This document shows positions 11,402-24,571 of a stretch of DNA of 64,000 nucleotides, piece by piece; the stretch's first letter is position 1, and each line of letters begins with the position of its first letter. Source of the DNA: Apis mellifera. Taxonomy: Eukaryota > Arthropoda > Insecta > Hymenoptera > Apidae. Below the pieces are notes generated by a model, which searched no databases, was not told where the DNA came from, and worked only from the letters and a program-made list of their open reading frames with translations. The stretch is from assembly GCF_003254395.2 (NCBI RefSeq), contig NC_037648.1, positions 3,079,868-3,143,867 on the forward strand, read 5' to 3'. Both the position numbers and the translations under genes were made by a program.

Positions 11402-13437
11402 TTATCTCTCTATTTTTCCTCTTCCAACTCCTGCCTTTGATCTTGCTCGAAACTTGCGAACCTCAGACCGATCGATCAAGCAAAATAAACGTTTCGTTTC
11501 GACGCGAAAATTCTGTCCGTATAGAGTTACTTTCGCGAGTGAAAAATAAGGTCAAACGTCTCTCTCCCCCTCTCTGTCTATCTCTCGAAGGAACGGGATG
11601 GGGATAGTGTTTCGGCAAACAGCTCGGTCGATGTTCTCGTTCATGTCCTACCGCGAGCGTGCCATTGTTTTGAAAGCTCACGGGCGAAAGTACTTTCCTC
11701 CTTCTCGATTGTCCTCGCGGACCGTCACTCGGAGACAATGGTCCTTTCCGGTCGGTCTAAACGACAGTATAAACGAGGAACGCGGTGCTCTGAAGATATG
11801 TACTCGTGAAACGAGCGTCACATCGTTTTCAAACGAGTAAACCATTTGGAAGTGGCCATAAGTAATCAATTGTTTCGAGCTTAATACTGGGAAACCGAAT
11901 CGAGTAGTTTTGCATTTTCCTTTCTTTTTTTTTTTTTTGGTTTATTTCTGGAAAAAGAATTGAATTCGTTGTTTAGTTTCTTTGTTTGTATATTAAAGCG
12001 AGATTCTTAAGTGTTTATGTAAACAGTCGATAGATGGCGATTGTCGCAGATGTATACATGTAAATGGGATTTAACAATTCTTTACAAATAATTAAGAAAT
12101 TGAAGCTGATCACTGATGTAAAAAATATATTTATTAGTATATTTTCATAATAATTTAATTTCATAATATAAATTTGTAATTTTAATGATAAATATAAGGA
12201 TAAATATAATAATAAACTTGTTTTTTGTTATTTGTGACTTTTGAATGGCGAATAAAAATAGTTTTCTATAATATTTGTGGTATTATTTTAATTCATGGAG
12301 TGAAACAAGTTTCAATAATTAAATAATTAAAAAATATTTAAATTTAAATATTGAAGTTAAACAAAGAGATTTAAATCTATAATAATTTTCAAACATCTTA
12401 AAAATGGACAATTTTGATGTTTTTTTTCTAGAATTGATCCTTCAAAATATATTAATATAGCATATAGAATAATAATTTTAATAAGTGGTATATTAATTGT
12501 TACCAAGTTTTTTTAATTTGCATATGTATACTGTAAACATTGCATATTAATATCAAGAAAAATCAATAAATATAGTAATTCAGTAAATCTAAAAGAAAAC
12601 TAAATTGTAATTAATAAAATAAAAATAAAAAAGAAAATACCTCAAAAATCAATTTTAAACTTAAATTTGAAAGATTAGAAATAACTTTTTCCCATTATAA
12701 AAATAACAAAATTATAATATTAATTTTTTATTCCATCCCCTAATAGATGTTCTTAATATGTATATAGCTAGTAAATACGAATTAAAATTTTTATGAGTAT
12801 ATCTATAGAGATTAAATCAAAGATCTGTTAAAGGTAACACAATTTATAAATTTTTGCGTACCATTTCGGATCTTTATACATTTAAATTTCCCGTAAAAAT
12901 GGGCAATGGGAGCTCGCATAATAGACCTATCGAGACATATGATCTGAAATTCGCGAATTGTTCACGTGCGTCGCGTAATAACGTAAAATCGAAGAGCTCT
13001 CGTTCGTTGAAGTAGTCGTTCGAGAAAACGAGGGTAATTCGGTAAATGTATAGGAGATGAGGTTGTTTCGTTTATTCCACTCTTTCGCGAAACAGCTTAC
13101 GTTGCTCGTGTCGACTCTTTGTAGAGAAAACATTTGTGCGGATCGTTCAATGGCGGTAACAAGTTTTTAGAAGTCGAGCATCGTCCATCCGTACTCGAAT
13201 AAGTTGAGAAACCCAATCTTCTTTTTTGAGTCTTCTCGTGGATTATGGATACGAAATGATCGATTCGTGTGTGTGTGTATTTCTCGTTTCTATCAATTTT
13301 AATTATTCGATATATTATTTCTCTGTATAGAATATTCATTTGTTGATCGATATATCTTTGTTAATTTTTATCGATTGATTTATAAGTTTGATAGGATAAA
13401 TATAGAGAAAGATAGATGTGAATGAGATGGTAATCAT
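11399..13437. other. Non-coding: GC-richer pocket 11.4-11.9 kb, then AT-rich, then pocket 12.9-13.3 kb
   Basis: The pockets contain short overlapping frames on both strands with no recognised product. The 11.9-12.9 kb part is very AT-rich with no open frame. No exon is supported. Confidence 0.5.
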
Positions 13438-14880
13438 ATTAATTAATTAATTAATAAAATTTGTGTGGAAAATTCTAGATAAAAGATTTTTTTTTTCGAA
13501 AAGTGGAGAATTTTTTCAGATAAATAAGATTGAATTAATTTATTAATAATCTATGAAAAGTTTTTCTTTTTTAATTATCAAAAATTTAAGGGATGATCGT
13601 TAAGCTCAAAGTGAAAGGAAAATTAGAAATAATCATATTGCCTTCTTGTTATTTAATTATTAACGATTAAAAATCGATGAAACATCGGGAAAAGTTTCTC
13701 AAGTATTCTCTTCAACAAATGAAACGCGAAGAGACAGATCTAACAGCGGATTCTTTTTTTAAAAGAATTTATAAAACCCTTTCGCTTAATTAATATAATT
13801 AAACTTGAATTAGATCCATTAAATAAAGATCCAATTTACTTTATCCAAAGGGCTTAAAATTAGTTTAAATCAATTTAGTCTTCACCATTAGCAAGACTGT
13901 TATAAGCAATATTATAACACATTTATCATCTAATTTACTTTAAAACTCGATTAAACTTTATTAAAATTAAACAAACTTTAAATCGCTCTAACTTTCATAA
14001 TGACGACTTTCGATCAACGAATGAAAGATGGTTAGAAGCGGGGAACCTTCCCCTTTAAAACTCATTTTTATTTATTCCGATATGATTTCCCGTTCCCGAG
14101 ATATCCTCGTGTAAAGAAAAGGATAATTTTCGATCGTTTACTATCTTCGTCCTTGTCGCTTGCTCCGCATGCTCTCGCTCGCTCGCACCTCCGACCAATC
14201 CTAAGCTTCAGCGCAAGTGACAGCGATCCGGGAAGATTAGTACGTATTTTTAGGGGAAAAAGAATATAGATGTCACTAGAGATCATAGACCCATTCATAA
14301 TCTTCTATATTCGGCATCAACTTTCAGTCCTCGTATCTCGGCAACCAATTGAGATATCGGAATAAAACGAAAAGTGGCTTCAACAGCACGATTCCCTCTA
14401 TTTCTAACACGAAAATCTCCATTTTCTTTCTAAGTCTGGTATCGTGATTATAAATTATATCGAGATTCAAATCCAATACGATTTTAATACAAATACACGA
14501 AACGATCGATCGATAATTAATAATAAACGAAATTCAAAATTCGCCCGCACAATTCTTCCATTCTTTGACTTTTGCCTTCTGGAAGAATCACTTTGTAAAT
14601 TTTTAAACACCTGTAGCCGAACACATCGTAACCCACATCTCCACAGTTCGAGTTCCAATTTCGATTCGGGGAAAATATTCAGGTCAAAAGAATCTTTGGC
14701 CCGTGCTCGTTCCCGTGGATGGATTGATATAAACTCGAGTCGTCTCGAAACCCAAGTTGTACGTATGTCGTATTAATAATAAGTCGGCTTAAGCGAACGA
14801 ATCAATTATTCGCCGCGCCACTGAAAATATTTTTGTTGTCGTATCTCGCGATTCCGACCGCGTTCTATTTTTCATCGAGA
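13438..14880. other. Mostly AT-rich non-coding DNA
   Basis: It begins with an ATTAATTAATTAATTAATAA run. GC-richer pockets at 14.08-14.30 and 14.57-14.86 kb hold only short frames without recognisable domains. Confidence 0.5.
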
Positions 14881-15052
14881 GGGGGGGGGGGGTACGAACA
14901 GACAGAATGAACAACGAGCGTCGATTACACGCCACTCTTGTCAACTCTCTGAATATCGACGACTCCGGAAATTGCTTGCGCCGGAAAATTGAAATTTATT
15001 TAGCATCAAATTAAACGAAAATATTCCCACGGATTGTGCTCGCCCCCCCCCC
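14881..15052. repeat. G12 tract and C10 tract 150 bp apart
   Basis: A run of 12 G lies at 14881-14892 and a run of 10 C at 15043-15052. The two could pair with each other, or the G run could join a four-stranded structure. The intervening 150 bp are single-copy with no recognised gene. Confidence 0.8.
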
Positions 15053-16189
15053 TCATAGGCGAAAATTTGTAAACTTTACGTTACGCGAAAGAAAACGATC
15101 GAAGCTAGACTCTCAATTTGTTTTCCTTTCTTAATTTTAAAAATTCATTTTTTCAACGATAGAAAAGAATTTATTTTATATTTTATATTATAAATTTACA
15201 AAGAAACGTCAGAAATGGTTAGAAAAAAATGCTAGATAAAATTAGATTTCTTCTTTTCTGTACATTGAGATTGTTAATATAAATAATCAGAATAAATTTA
15301 TTATTTTTGTTCTCGAAAAATAAGTTTCTCGAAATTATCCGAATTTTGATATTGTTATTTATAAATCTTACAAAGCATCTACTCGAGAGACTCATCGAGA
15401 ATTGTATTAGTATTAGTCACAGGAAAAGGAACAAGTTCCTCTTGTTAGAGAAACAATTCTCTTTCGTTTCAGTATTCTTTTTTCTCTTCACGAAATAAAA
15501 ATTTCTCGAAGAAGACAATTCTATCTTTATCATAATTTAAAATTTATTAAACCAAACTTTAATCGACACTAATGTAAATAATCTTTTCCCCTTTTTCAAT
15601 CTTTCGTTCAATCCGTTTTTAAACGAACGAGAGACAAAATCGTTCATTTTCGAAAGCTGTGTCGAGTCTCTCCTTGGCGAAACTAATGGTCCCGCGACGT
15701 CTCGCGATGGTAGTAGAATAATGGCGGGAAACGATATTCCAAGAGGTCGTCGTCGAATTTGCAAGAGTGGTGGTAGACGATGGGGAAGGGGGAGGGGGGG
15801 AGGGGATCAAGAGTAATTTTTCATGCGGAATTAATGGATGCCGCATCATTTTCATCTCCCCGTTACTTTTGACCCGCGTTTCACGACCGCGACGCGAACC
15901 TTTTCCAATTCTGCTGCCGCGGCACCAGAACTCATAACGATCATCCAAACCCTGAATTTTTTACAAACGCAACGCGGCAACTTTGCTCGTCTCGCGCAAT
16001 TCTTTCGAATATCTTTATATCGTTCCTCGAAAAATTATATTACACGGACTTGTTATTATTTTTTGTACTAATTTTAAAGTCCAGTCGAAGTGACGTATCG
16101 TGTGAGAATTTTTGCTGTTGAATACGATGTAAGAGCTCTGACAGTTTCTTTATTTGTCAAGTTGGAATTACGTGTGCACAAATTGTTCG
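15053..16189. other. Non-coding stretch with a GC-richer pocket at 15.62-15.98 kb
   Basis: Frames on both strands of the pocket (for example 15619-15948 on -) are low-complexity and unrecognised. A four-tract G run lies inside (entered separately). Confidence 0.5.
15782..15805 (+). other. G-quadruplex-type motif
   Basis: Four G runs of 4, 5, 7 and 4 bases are separated by one or two A's. This fits the usual four-tract pattern for an intramolecular G-quadruplex on the + strand. Whether it forms, and why it is kept, cannot be read from the sequence. Confidence 0.6.
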
Positions 16190-16720
16190 AGTTTCGATTT
16201 AATTGTATTAAATTGCCAATTAATGTAACTTAACTTTTTAATTCATTTTCACTTTTGTTAAACGCATTCAAAATAGAAATTGTAATCTCCAATATTCAAT
16301 ACTCTTTTTACTTTCATTTCATTTCTTTTTTGTAATAATAAATATCACAAAACATCGAAATAAAAATTGTAAACTTTACAAAACAATTATCAAAAATTCG
16401 GATAAGAAGCTCGTTATAAACGAGTGAATAAAAATGAAGAAGAAAAAAAAAGATCTTTCGATTTATTGTATTAAATTGCCAATTAATTTAACTTAACTTT
16501 TTAATTCATTTTTACTTTCGTTAAACGCATTCAAAATAGAAATTGTAATCTCCAATATTCAATACTCTTTTTACTTTCATTTCATTTCTTTTTTGTAATA
16601 ATAAATATCACAAAACATCGAAATAAAAATTGTAAACTTTACAAAACAATTATCAAAAATTCGGATAAGAAGCTCGTTATAAACGAGTGAATAAAAATGA
16701 AAAAAAAAAAAGAAAAAAAA
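16190..16720 (+). repeat. Near-identical 263-bp tandem duplication
   Basis: Copy 1 runs from about 16190 to 16455 and copy 2 from 16456 to about 16720 (TTGTATTAAATTGCC at 16203 and 16466). Only a few differences are visible, such as AATGTAACT/AATTTAACT and CACTTTTGTT/TACTTTCGTT, so the duplication looks recent. Each copy ends near an A-rich tract, which differs in length between copies. No coding content. Confidence 0.93.
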
Positions 16721-17593
16721 AAAGATCTTTCGAAGCAAAACAATCGGATCGGGGAAGTAGTGGAGAGGTATGAATTGCGATAGATTCGGCTCGATTCTCC
16801 GTTTTTGTTTTCAATGCAAAGATCGATTAGAAAAACGGGTTTCCACGGAACGTGATGGAGCCGTGGTTTCACCTCGATCCTTTCCAACGGGGAGAGGGGG
16901 GAGGGGGGAAACGTGTATCGACGCTATTATACTTTCAGCAGCTCGTATTTTTAGACGACTGCGTGACTTTCCGCTCCTCGCGGATCTCGATTTATTTTCA
17001 GCCCGAAACTTCCGTTCCGCCGTTCGTGTTAATCCACCTTCTCTGGATGCAACGAGCGCTCCGCTCGTCCACCTGTTTCCCCGCAATTTCGTCGAACGGG
17101 CTACCCCCTCCCTCCCCCCTTCTCCCCGCTCTCCCCCCCGCTGCACTATTTATTTATCGACGGATTTGCCGCGCCTCGTGCGGCGAACGGGATCAAGAAA
17201 ACCTGTGATGCACGCAGGTTAGGCGATCGTTGCCTACGAGGAGGGCGGAAGAAAAGTTGAGGTTAGGTCGCTCGAAACTTTTCGAAAAGTTTTCGAAGCT
17301 TTTTTTTTTTCTTCTTCTTTTTTCCTCCTCTATTCACTTTCTATAGATTTGACACGAAGTTTAAATGATGGAAACTTGGATAAATAAATGCGTTGGGAAA
17401 CTTTTCGAAATTTTTTTTGATTTCGAAATTTAATAATATGAATACACGTGGAATAATTGAAAGATTGAATTTCGATTGAAATTCTTGGAGATTTAGAAAG
17501 TTTTTGGCAGTTTCTGTGTCGTGTGATTTGTACAAAGATGATTAAGTTGGAAATCTTTCGAGTTTTTGAAACTTTTTGTTATATTGAAATTGA
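16721..17593. other. GC-rich island with G-rich and C-rich clusters, then AT-rich DNA
   Basis: The island spans about 16.74-17.27 kb. It contains G clusters at about 16889-16908 and C clusters at about 17104-17141, so both strands carry quadruplex-type motifs. Open frames exist on both strands (16770-17222 on +, 16811-17146 on -) but reflect composition. It could be a promoter or enhancer island. No initiator and donor pair is convincing. Confidence 0.4.
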
Positions 17594-18517
17594 AATAAAT
17601 ACTTGTTTGGGTAAAGAGTTTTCATTAATAAGGATCAAATTAAAATTCTGCATTATGGATTTCGAAAATTTTGAATTTTGAATTTGAATTTTACTAAATC
17701 AGATTTCTAACATTTCTAGAAAAGTAATAAAATTTTTATTTTATCAGAGAGAAAGTAAAGAATAAATACTTACTCAAATAAATACTTGTTTAGATAGAAA
17801 TATTTTCATTAATAAGGATCAAATTAAAATTCTGCATTATGGATTTCGAAAATTTTGAATTTTGAAATTATAGAAAGTTTCTCGTAAAATTTTTGAATTT
17901 AAATTTTACGAAATCAGATTTCTAACATTTCTAGAAAAGTAATAAAATTTTTATTTTATCAGAGAAAGTAACGAATAAATACTTGTTTAGATAAAAATAT
18001 TTTCATTAAAGGATCAAATTAAAATTCTGCATTATGGATTTCGAAAATTTTGAATTTTGAAATTATTTTATCAGAGAAAGTAAAGAATAAATACTTACTC
18101 AAAGAATAAATATTTGTTTAGATAAAAATATTTTCATTAATAAGGATCAAATTAAAATTCTGCATTATGGATTTCGAAAATTTTAAATTTTAAAATTATT
18201 GAAAGTTTTTCGCAAAATTTTTGAATTTGAATTTTATGAAATTAGATTTCTAATATTTCTAGAAAAATAATAAAATTTTTATTTTATCAGAGAGAAAGTA
18301 AAGAATAAATACTTACTTAAATAAATACTTGTTTAGAAATATTTTCATTAATAAAGATCAAATTAAAATTCTGCATTATGGATTTCGAAAATTTAGAATT
18401 TTGAAATTATTGAAAGTTTCTCGCAAAATTTTTGAAGTTGAATTTTACGAAATCAGATTTCTAACATTTCTAGAAAAGTAATAAAATTTTTATTTTATCA
18501 GAGAGAAAGTAAAGAAT
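17594..18517 (+). repeat. Five-copy AT-rich tandem array
   Basis: The landmark TTCTGCATTATGGATTTCG occurs at 17646, 17830, 18025, 18158 and 18369. Units are about 133-211 bp and also contain AATAAATACTTGTTT, TTTTCATTAATAAGGATC and TAACATTTCTAGAAAAGTAA. The third and fourth copies are separated by only 133 bp because of an internal deletion. Non-coding. Confidence 0.92.
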
Positions 18518-21500
18518 GATTTAATAATTTTCAAACGAGTTTCTTTCTTTTTTTTTTAGAAAATTGAAATAGAAGAAGACTAAACACAATTTTATTACCG
18601 TACATTTCATTATCGATTTTCTTCGTCCGAGATAGTGTATTTATAAATAATGACAATGATATATGGTTCAAGTTAATGGAAAGTGTTTTTGCAGATTGTT
18701 CGTTTCTCTATTCTCTATTGTTGTGTTATAAGTATTGAAAATGTCAACTGTGTTGCATAAATAATTCTACTCGATGAATTAAAAGTGATTGAATGAACTA
18801 TAATGTATTATTAAACTGTCAAACTCATTCAAAATTTCTTGCTTTGAATGTGAAATGCTTTCGATATCAAAAAATTCTTGAAAAGTTTGACAAATTGAAA
18901 CGCGACACGTTACGATCAAATTCGATTATTTGCAAATTTGTCAATTTTATTATATTATTATAACACAATAGAAAAAAAGAAATTTCCATTTTTTATTGAA
19001 GAAATACATTTTTCATCTCTTTATTGAGATAGAAATTCAAAGTTTGTTTATTAATACTAAAATTACCAAGTTGTATCTAAAATGTTATCTAAATTTGTTT
19101 TTTTAACAAAATTAACGTTGGTTTTTATTTTATATTTACGAATATATAGATAATTATTTCAATAATATTATTTTAATTTTAATTAATTGTGTATAATAAA
19201 TTTAAATGTCATAAAGTAATATTAATGTTACATAATCAATTTAAGTTTCTGATGCAAGGATAGAGATAGAAAACATCTCATTCTACATCTGTCACACCAT
19301 AGAATTGTCATAGAATGCTTAAATTACAAATCAAAGCGTATATTCCAAAAATCAGAATGAAGAAAAATAAATGGAAAAATCAAATATAATTTAATTAAAT
19401 TATATATTTATTATTATTAATTATAATATATTATAATATATATTAATTATATATATTTTAAATTAAATTATAGTCATTGACGAATTTTTACTTCATTTCT
19501 CAGAAATTGATTGTCACATCAACTGAAAAATTCATTTCAACAAAATTTTATTTGTATTAAATATTCAATAAAAGTCTTTTGATCGATATCCACATTAGAT
19601 TTGCAGTTAAATTTACGAAAAATATAAATACGCAAAAATCCACAGAATATGAACTATACAAAAAGAGACACACAGTGTCTGAAAACATACGCATGTTCTA
19701 TCTACGTATCATAAACTATCATCTCATGGAAAATCGTGGGACCGAAGAAACGAGGGAAAAATGATCTTTGTACTATCCTATTTCCGTCTCACTCTTTTCC
19801 ATCCTGTTCATTGTATGGAACCACGGAATAGAGTAGAGAGGTCGAATTCCTTCGAAATTCGTCTCGAGTGCCTTTTTCCATACACTCCTTCCATCACCCC
19901 TCCCCCTCCTTTCTCCTCCCTCCCCACCTTCCTTCCTCAAAATCGATGCCAGAGGCGCGTCGCGGACCGCGAAATCACCGCGTCCGTGTCCCGATTTTCC
20001 AGTATCGCCTTGGTGCACATACACCAGGAAATTCGGTCGATCGATTTCAGGGAACGAACAGGATTTCGCCTAGAAACACGAAACAGCTTCCGCAGATGCG
20101 ATGAAAAATAACTCGAATCCTAACCTCCCAATCCTTCGTTAACCTGGCACGACATCTGCCACGTTTTTGTAGCGACGATCGAACGATTTTCGTACGATCG
20201 GCAAAATCGAACGAATTATTCGTGAGAACAGCGCATCAGGGATAGATGTTGGAGATCCTCGAGCCAAGCACGGTCACGTGACACGATCTCGACGACAAAG
20301 AGGAGGAGGAGAAGGAGGAGGTTATGTTCAATGGTGGGATCGTGTTCGATATGTATTTATGGATCCAAATCAGATTTAATACTCGTTTCATTGAATTCGA
20401 ATGTTGCTAGTATAATGGTGCTTGAATTTATGTTGCTAGTATAATGGAATTATTTAATTTTGAAGATCGGAATACATCGTAAGTTTCGGGAATCTACTTA
20501 AATCTACTTGAGTATTTTGACATTGAAAATCAAATTTTCTGTATATATTTTATTCATTTGTCATTGTATGAAAATAATTTGACTTATAATTTTATGATTT
20601 TATTAAAAAATGTATACAATATTTTTAAATAAATTAAAGAAAAATAATTATTTTATGAGATACATGTAAATATTTACATGAAATTAAATCATGTATTAAA
20701 ATTGATTTTAAATGATTAAAAAATTATTAAATAATATTGATATTAAATCTGATCTGCTATTATTGTATTATTATTATTTTATATAAGCTAAGTTTAATAT
20801 ATATTAAATTACAAATATAGAGATTATTATTAAAAATATATATTTTTTTAATATTCTTTAAATCTTTTTTCGAACGAAAAGTTCACACACGATGCATTTC
20901 AACAAACATATATTTCCTAGCTGGGAAATCAAATCTATCCGCAAAGCCATTAACACAGTTTAGAATGCAGTATATCGACTCTAAATATCCATACCTCGAA
21001 CTTATGTTATTAAGTTAAGCTGTTATTTTTCCTCATTTTTTTAGAACGTACATAAATATCGATCTTACTTAGCAAGGAAGAATAATTAGGTGATACTATT
21101 TATAATTTTTACCAAGATAAAAAAAAATAAGCTAAAAATTATGCGATAAATATATATATATACATATATACAAGTTTGAACGTCGTAAATATAGAAGAAA
21201 TTTGTGTCGAAGACTATTTCCAAGATATATTTTAATGAAATTTATTACAAATATAACCTTAATTTGATAAATTGAAATAGATAGGAAATCTACCGAGAAT
21301 CATTTCACAAGTTCTAAAGCTCTTCGATTCTATTATCGATGTAATACTAATATTCAAGAATAATTGAAATTTAACATGAAGAAGATATTCAAGTTTATTA
21401 ATATCAAAGTTAATTGCATCAAATTCTTATGAAATATTATTATTATTGAAACTTTATGAATAAATTCGAATTATTAAAAATTATTAAAATACAAAGATCT

Positions 21501-21753
21501 CATAAATAAAATATTTTGCATAGTTTAAAATCGTTCTAAAATCACATAATAATCTATCGTTAATTTTGTAAAATAGATATGTATGTGAAGAAAATAAGGT
21601 TATGTCTCGCTAGTTGATACGTTAAAAATAACGTCGCAAATAACCTATTGTATTTCCATTTTATATAAATTTTTATCCTGTTAAGCAAAAGGTAAGAACT
21701 AGTTGATAAAATTTTTTAAATCTGCATCACGATAAAAAAGAATACAGAAGAAT
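18518..21753. other. Non-coding stretch with one GC-richer pocket
   Basis: AT-rich with dense stops, apart from a GC-richer pocket at about 19.68-20.33 kb (open frames on both strands, pyrimidine-rich, unrecognised). A cluster of short AT palindromes lies at about 19385-19472. A GAGGAGGAGGAGAAGGAGG run lies near 20299. No gene is supported. Confidence 0.5.
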
Positions 21754-22101
21754 CTACTTGCGAAATACTTGGTACCAACGCTTAGTTATGTTCGCGGAAC
21801 CTTCTTGAGCCGGATTCGAAATATAGGTCACAGTTGAGGTACGATCGATACGCGATCTAGTGGCTGCTCGGTGCACGGTAACTGCATTATCGACGATTAC
21901 CGAAAGAAGATCCCGACTGGAAAGCTCGAGATTCTCGTACGTATTCGCATTCTGCTTGGGCCGGCCTGTCTCAGGATAATGCTTATTGGAAGTGGATAAC
22001 GGTAATAACGGTAACAGAGCCGACAGCGACAATGCAATCGATGAATTTGCCGGATAGTGACTATCTATAGGTGGTGAGGATATTGAATATAGTCGATTGC
22101 C
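21754..22101 (-). CDS. Candidate terminal exon of an unknown gene (weak)
   Basis: On the - strand a frame is open for 115 codons between an in-frame TAG at 22102-22104 and a TAG stop ending at 21754. It contains no ATG, so if real it must be spliced. An AG lies exactly at the upstream edge (ACATTAG|GGC), but the pyrimidine tract before it is poor. The protein has mixed composition without low complexity, including NTYENLELSSRDLLSVIVDN. The other frames are closed and the segment is GC-richer than its AT-rich flanks. I recognise no family. A chance open frame is quite possible. Confidence 0.22.
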   Translation of the reverse strand, partial: GNRLYSISSPPIDSHYPANSSIALSLSALLPLLPLSTSNKHYPETGRPKQNANTYENLELSSRDLLSVIVDNAVTVHRAATRSRIDRTSTVTYISNPAQEGSANITKRWYQVFRK

Positions 22102-22104
22102 CTA

Positions 22105-23872
22105 ATGTACGAGCTGCGTAAATCTATCGAGACACAATCTCACATACTTTTCATGCATCTATTTCATGCAAAAAATAAAAATAAAAACTGCGAAACAATA
22201 ATCTTCGCTCAATAGTTTAATTCATATTTTATTCGATACTGATATATTGATATCGATATTGAGACATAACCTCACTTTTTCGTACGTCTATTTTGAAAGA
22301 ATAAAAATATATCGAAATATGAAATAATAATCTTGATAGCAGTATTTTAAGTTTCATGTAGTGAATCATTCCGTGAATCTAGTGAAACTCTAGTAACTTT
22401 ATTTTTTTTTTTCCTTATCTTTCTCATATATTTTACAAAATTATATTGCATAATACTATAATAATATTATTCGATAACTAATACGATAAATTGAAAGTTA
22501 ACGAATAATTTTGTATAATTTTTTGAAAAAAAAAAATATCGAAATATTCAAATCTTTATATTTAAGAATATTTTAATTATATCGGAGATTGAAAGTTCTT
22601 TCATTTTGAATGAAAGAAGCACGTAAGGATCAGACGTCGTTTAAGAATGTATATTTTCATTAAACTCGACAAAAAGTCAAACATCGTTTGACTTGGTAGG
22701 AAGTTTGGTTTGATGGTACGGGAAAATTAGTGTACTTTGTACCGATCGAAGTCGAATATGGCCGAGTCTCGGTCCTTTTCGAAACCCATTCGTTTGACCG
22801 CGAGTCGCAATAATTTCCCTACTGCGGCAATTCCTCGTATCCGCAACCGTTCGTGTTCTATTTTGCTGAAAATATACGGAATAACACGAGAAAGGGAATT
22901 CATAACTCGCAGGATAAACGATACTGATCAAATGAAGGATGGAAAAGTGTCGTCCTCGCGCACCAAGCAAATTAAAAATTATTTATGACATTGAAAATAT
23001 TAATTTTTTTTTAAACACACGTTTACTAGAATTTTTTTCTTAACGAATCTTTTATTTACTATATATATCAAGTTATAAATTCTTTTTATCTATCACCCTA
23101 CATATTTTCATTCAGATTTTATGGGAAGAGCAATATTTTACTTATTTCATGCAAACTTGCACGCGTTTTTAATCAGACAACGCATCTGGGCGTTGCGCGC
23201 AATTTTAATCGACAATAAAATAAAATCATTCGTGGAAAAGTTTGGGAATTTAATATTTATTGTTTATCGCTGGAATGCTAGTCGTTTTTTAAACAATCGC
23301 CTCGGTTTAAATTTCAACGAAATTTCCAAAGTTTTCGCGCTAATCGATATCGACGTAGGTATGCATATATGTAACAGATAGCTGTAGACACGAAAGGATT
23401 TGATTTACGCGTGGAATCTCGGCTATCTTTCATCCCCGAGATTCGGTCTCCGGAGTTCTGGACCTCTACCAGAATCAAACGTGGCAAATTTTTTATCAGC
23501 TAGTGATTTCGTAGGGGATAAAAACGAGAGGAATCATTTTATTAAACGTTAAATCGTTTATCGGGCTGGAAAGCCATATATTTCCTTTCCTGTTGCTCTT
23601 AGACCCTGTAATGTTATCAAATACTTATAAACTCGTACTCTAAACTTGAGAAAGAAAATTTGATTTATGATCTGTGCTTTTTATTCGATCATAGATTAAA
23701 TACAGCGCACAATGACTCGATTCGATCATTTCTTCAAAAATTATCGAATATATTTTATCTCGTTTACTTTCAAGAGTTAAGGATAAAAAAGAATTTTTGA
23801 GAATTTCTAAACAAATATAAAAATTTTAATCGATTTACAAAGTTATTTAAATTAAAATAATTTAATTTTGAA
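22105..23872. other. Non-coding stretch with short unrecognised frames
   Basis: Pockets at 22.68-22.98 kb and 23.12-23.50 kb contain short ORFs (an ATG-started 86-codon + frame at 23121-23381 is the tidiest) without recognised domains. The remainder is AT-rich. Confidence 0.45.
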
Positions 23873-24571
23873 ACGCCTGTAGATAGGCAACTCGCACGGT
23901 GCAAGCAATATCATATGGCGCTTGCTTAACCAATTGGGCACCAATTAATGTTGTAAAAATTTTAAAAATGATATATTTATTTCATTTTCGAATGTAATAT
24001 TATACGAAAGAATATTATTAAATTAGAATTTAAAAATTAAATAAAAGTTATACATTTTAATAATAATATTTTTTTATCATGGAATATAAAATTCATTATG
24101 TAATTCATTAATTTTGCGTTTGAACGCCTGTAGATAGGCAACTCGCACGGCGCAAGCAGTATCATATGGCGCTTAACCAATTGGGCACCAATTAATGTTG
24201 TAAATTTTAAAAATGATATATTTATTTCATTTTCGAATGTAATGTTATACGAAAGAATATTATTAAATTAGAATTAAAAAATTAAATAAGAGTTATACAC
24301 TTTAATAATAATATTTTTTTATCGTGGAATATAAAATTCATTATGTAATTCAAATTATATAATAAATTACAGGAATATAATATTCCACAATAAAAAAATT
24401 TTATATTTCCTTATTTTATATATTCTTACTATATATTTTAAAATTATAAATTAATTAATTATTTGAAATAACACGAACATATTCCCATAAAAATTTTTCT
24501 TAAAGGGCTCAACTAAGCAAATTGCAATACTAAAGATATTGCTTCCTTACTGGTTGCCTATCTACAGGCGT
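23873..24571 (+). mobile_element. Foldback (MITE-like) element with a duplicated left arm
   Basis: The terminal motif ACGCCTGTAGATAGGCAAC occurs directly at 23873 and 24124 and inverted at 24553-24571. The two direct arms are a 251-bp tandem duplication, near-identical through CGCACGG.GCAAGCA and CAATTGGGCACCAATT. The inverted arm keeps the same order of landmarks: the 19-bp end, GCAAGCAATATC/GGAAGCAATATC, and deeper a TTTTTTATCGTGGAATAT block that has its complement at about 24390-24410. So 24124-24571 is a roughly 448-bp foldback unit. The terminal 19-mer is itself partly palindromic (GCCTGTAGATAGGC). No transposase is encoded, so any movement would have needed one supplied from elsewhere. 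Confidence 0.65.

Noticed and set aside
16770..17222. 150-codon + strand open frame
   Set aside because: Overlaps equally long frames on both strands in a pyrimidine-rich, C-clustered island. No domain seen.
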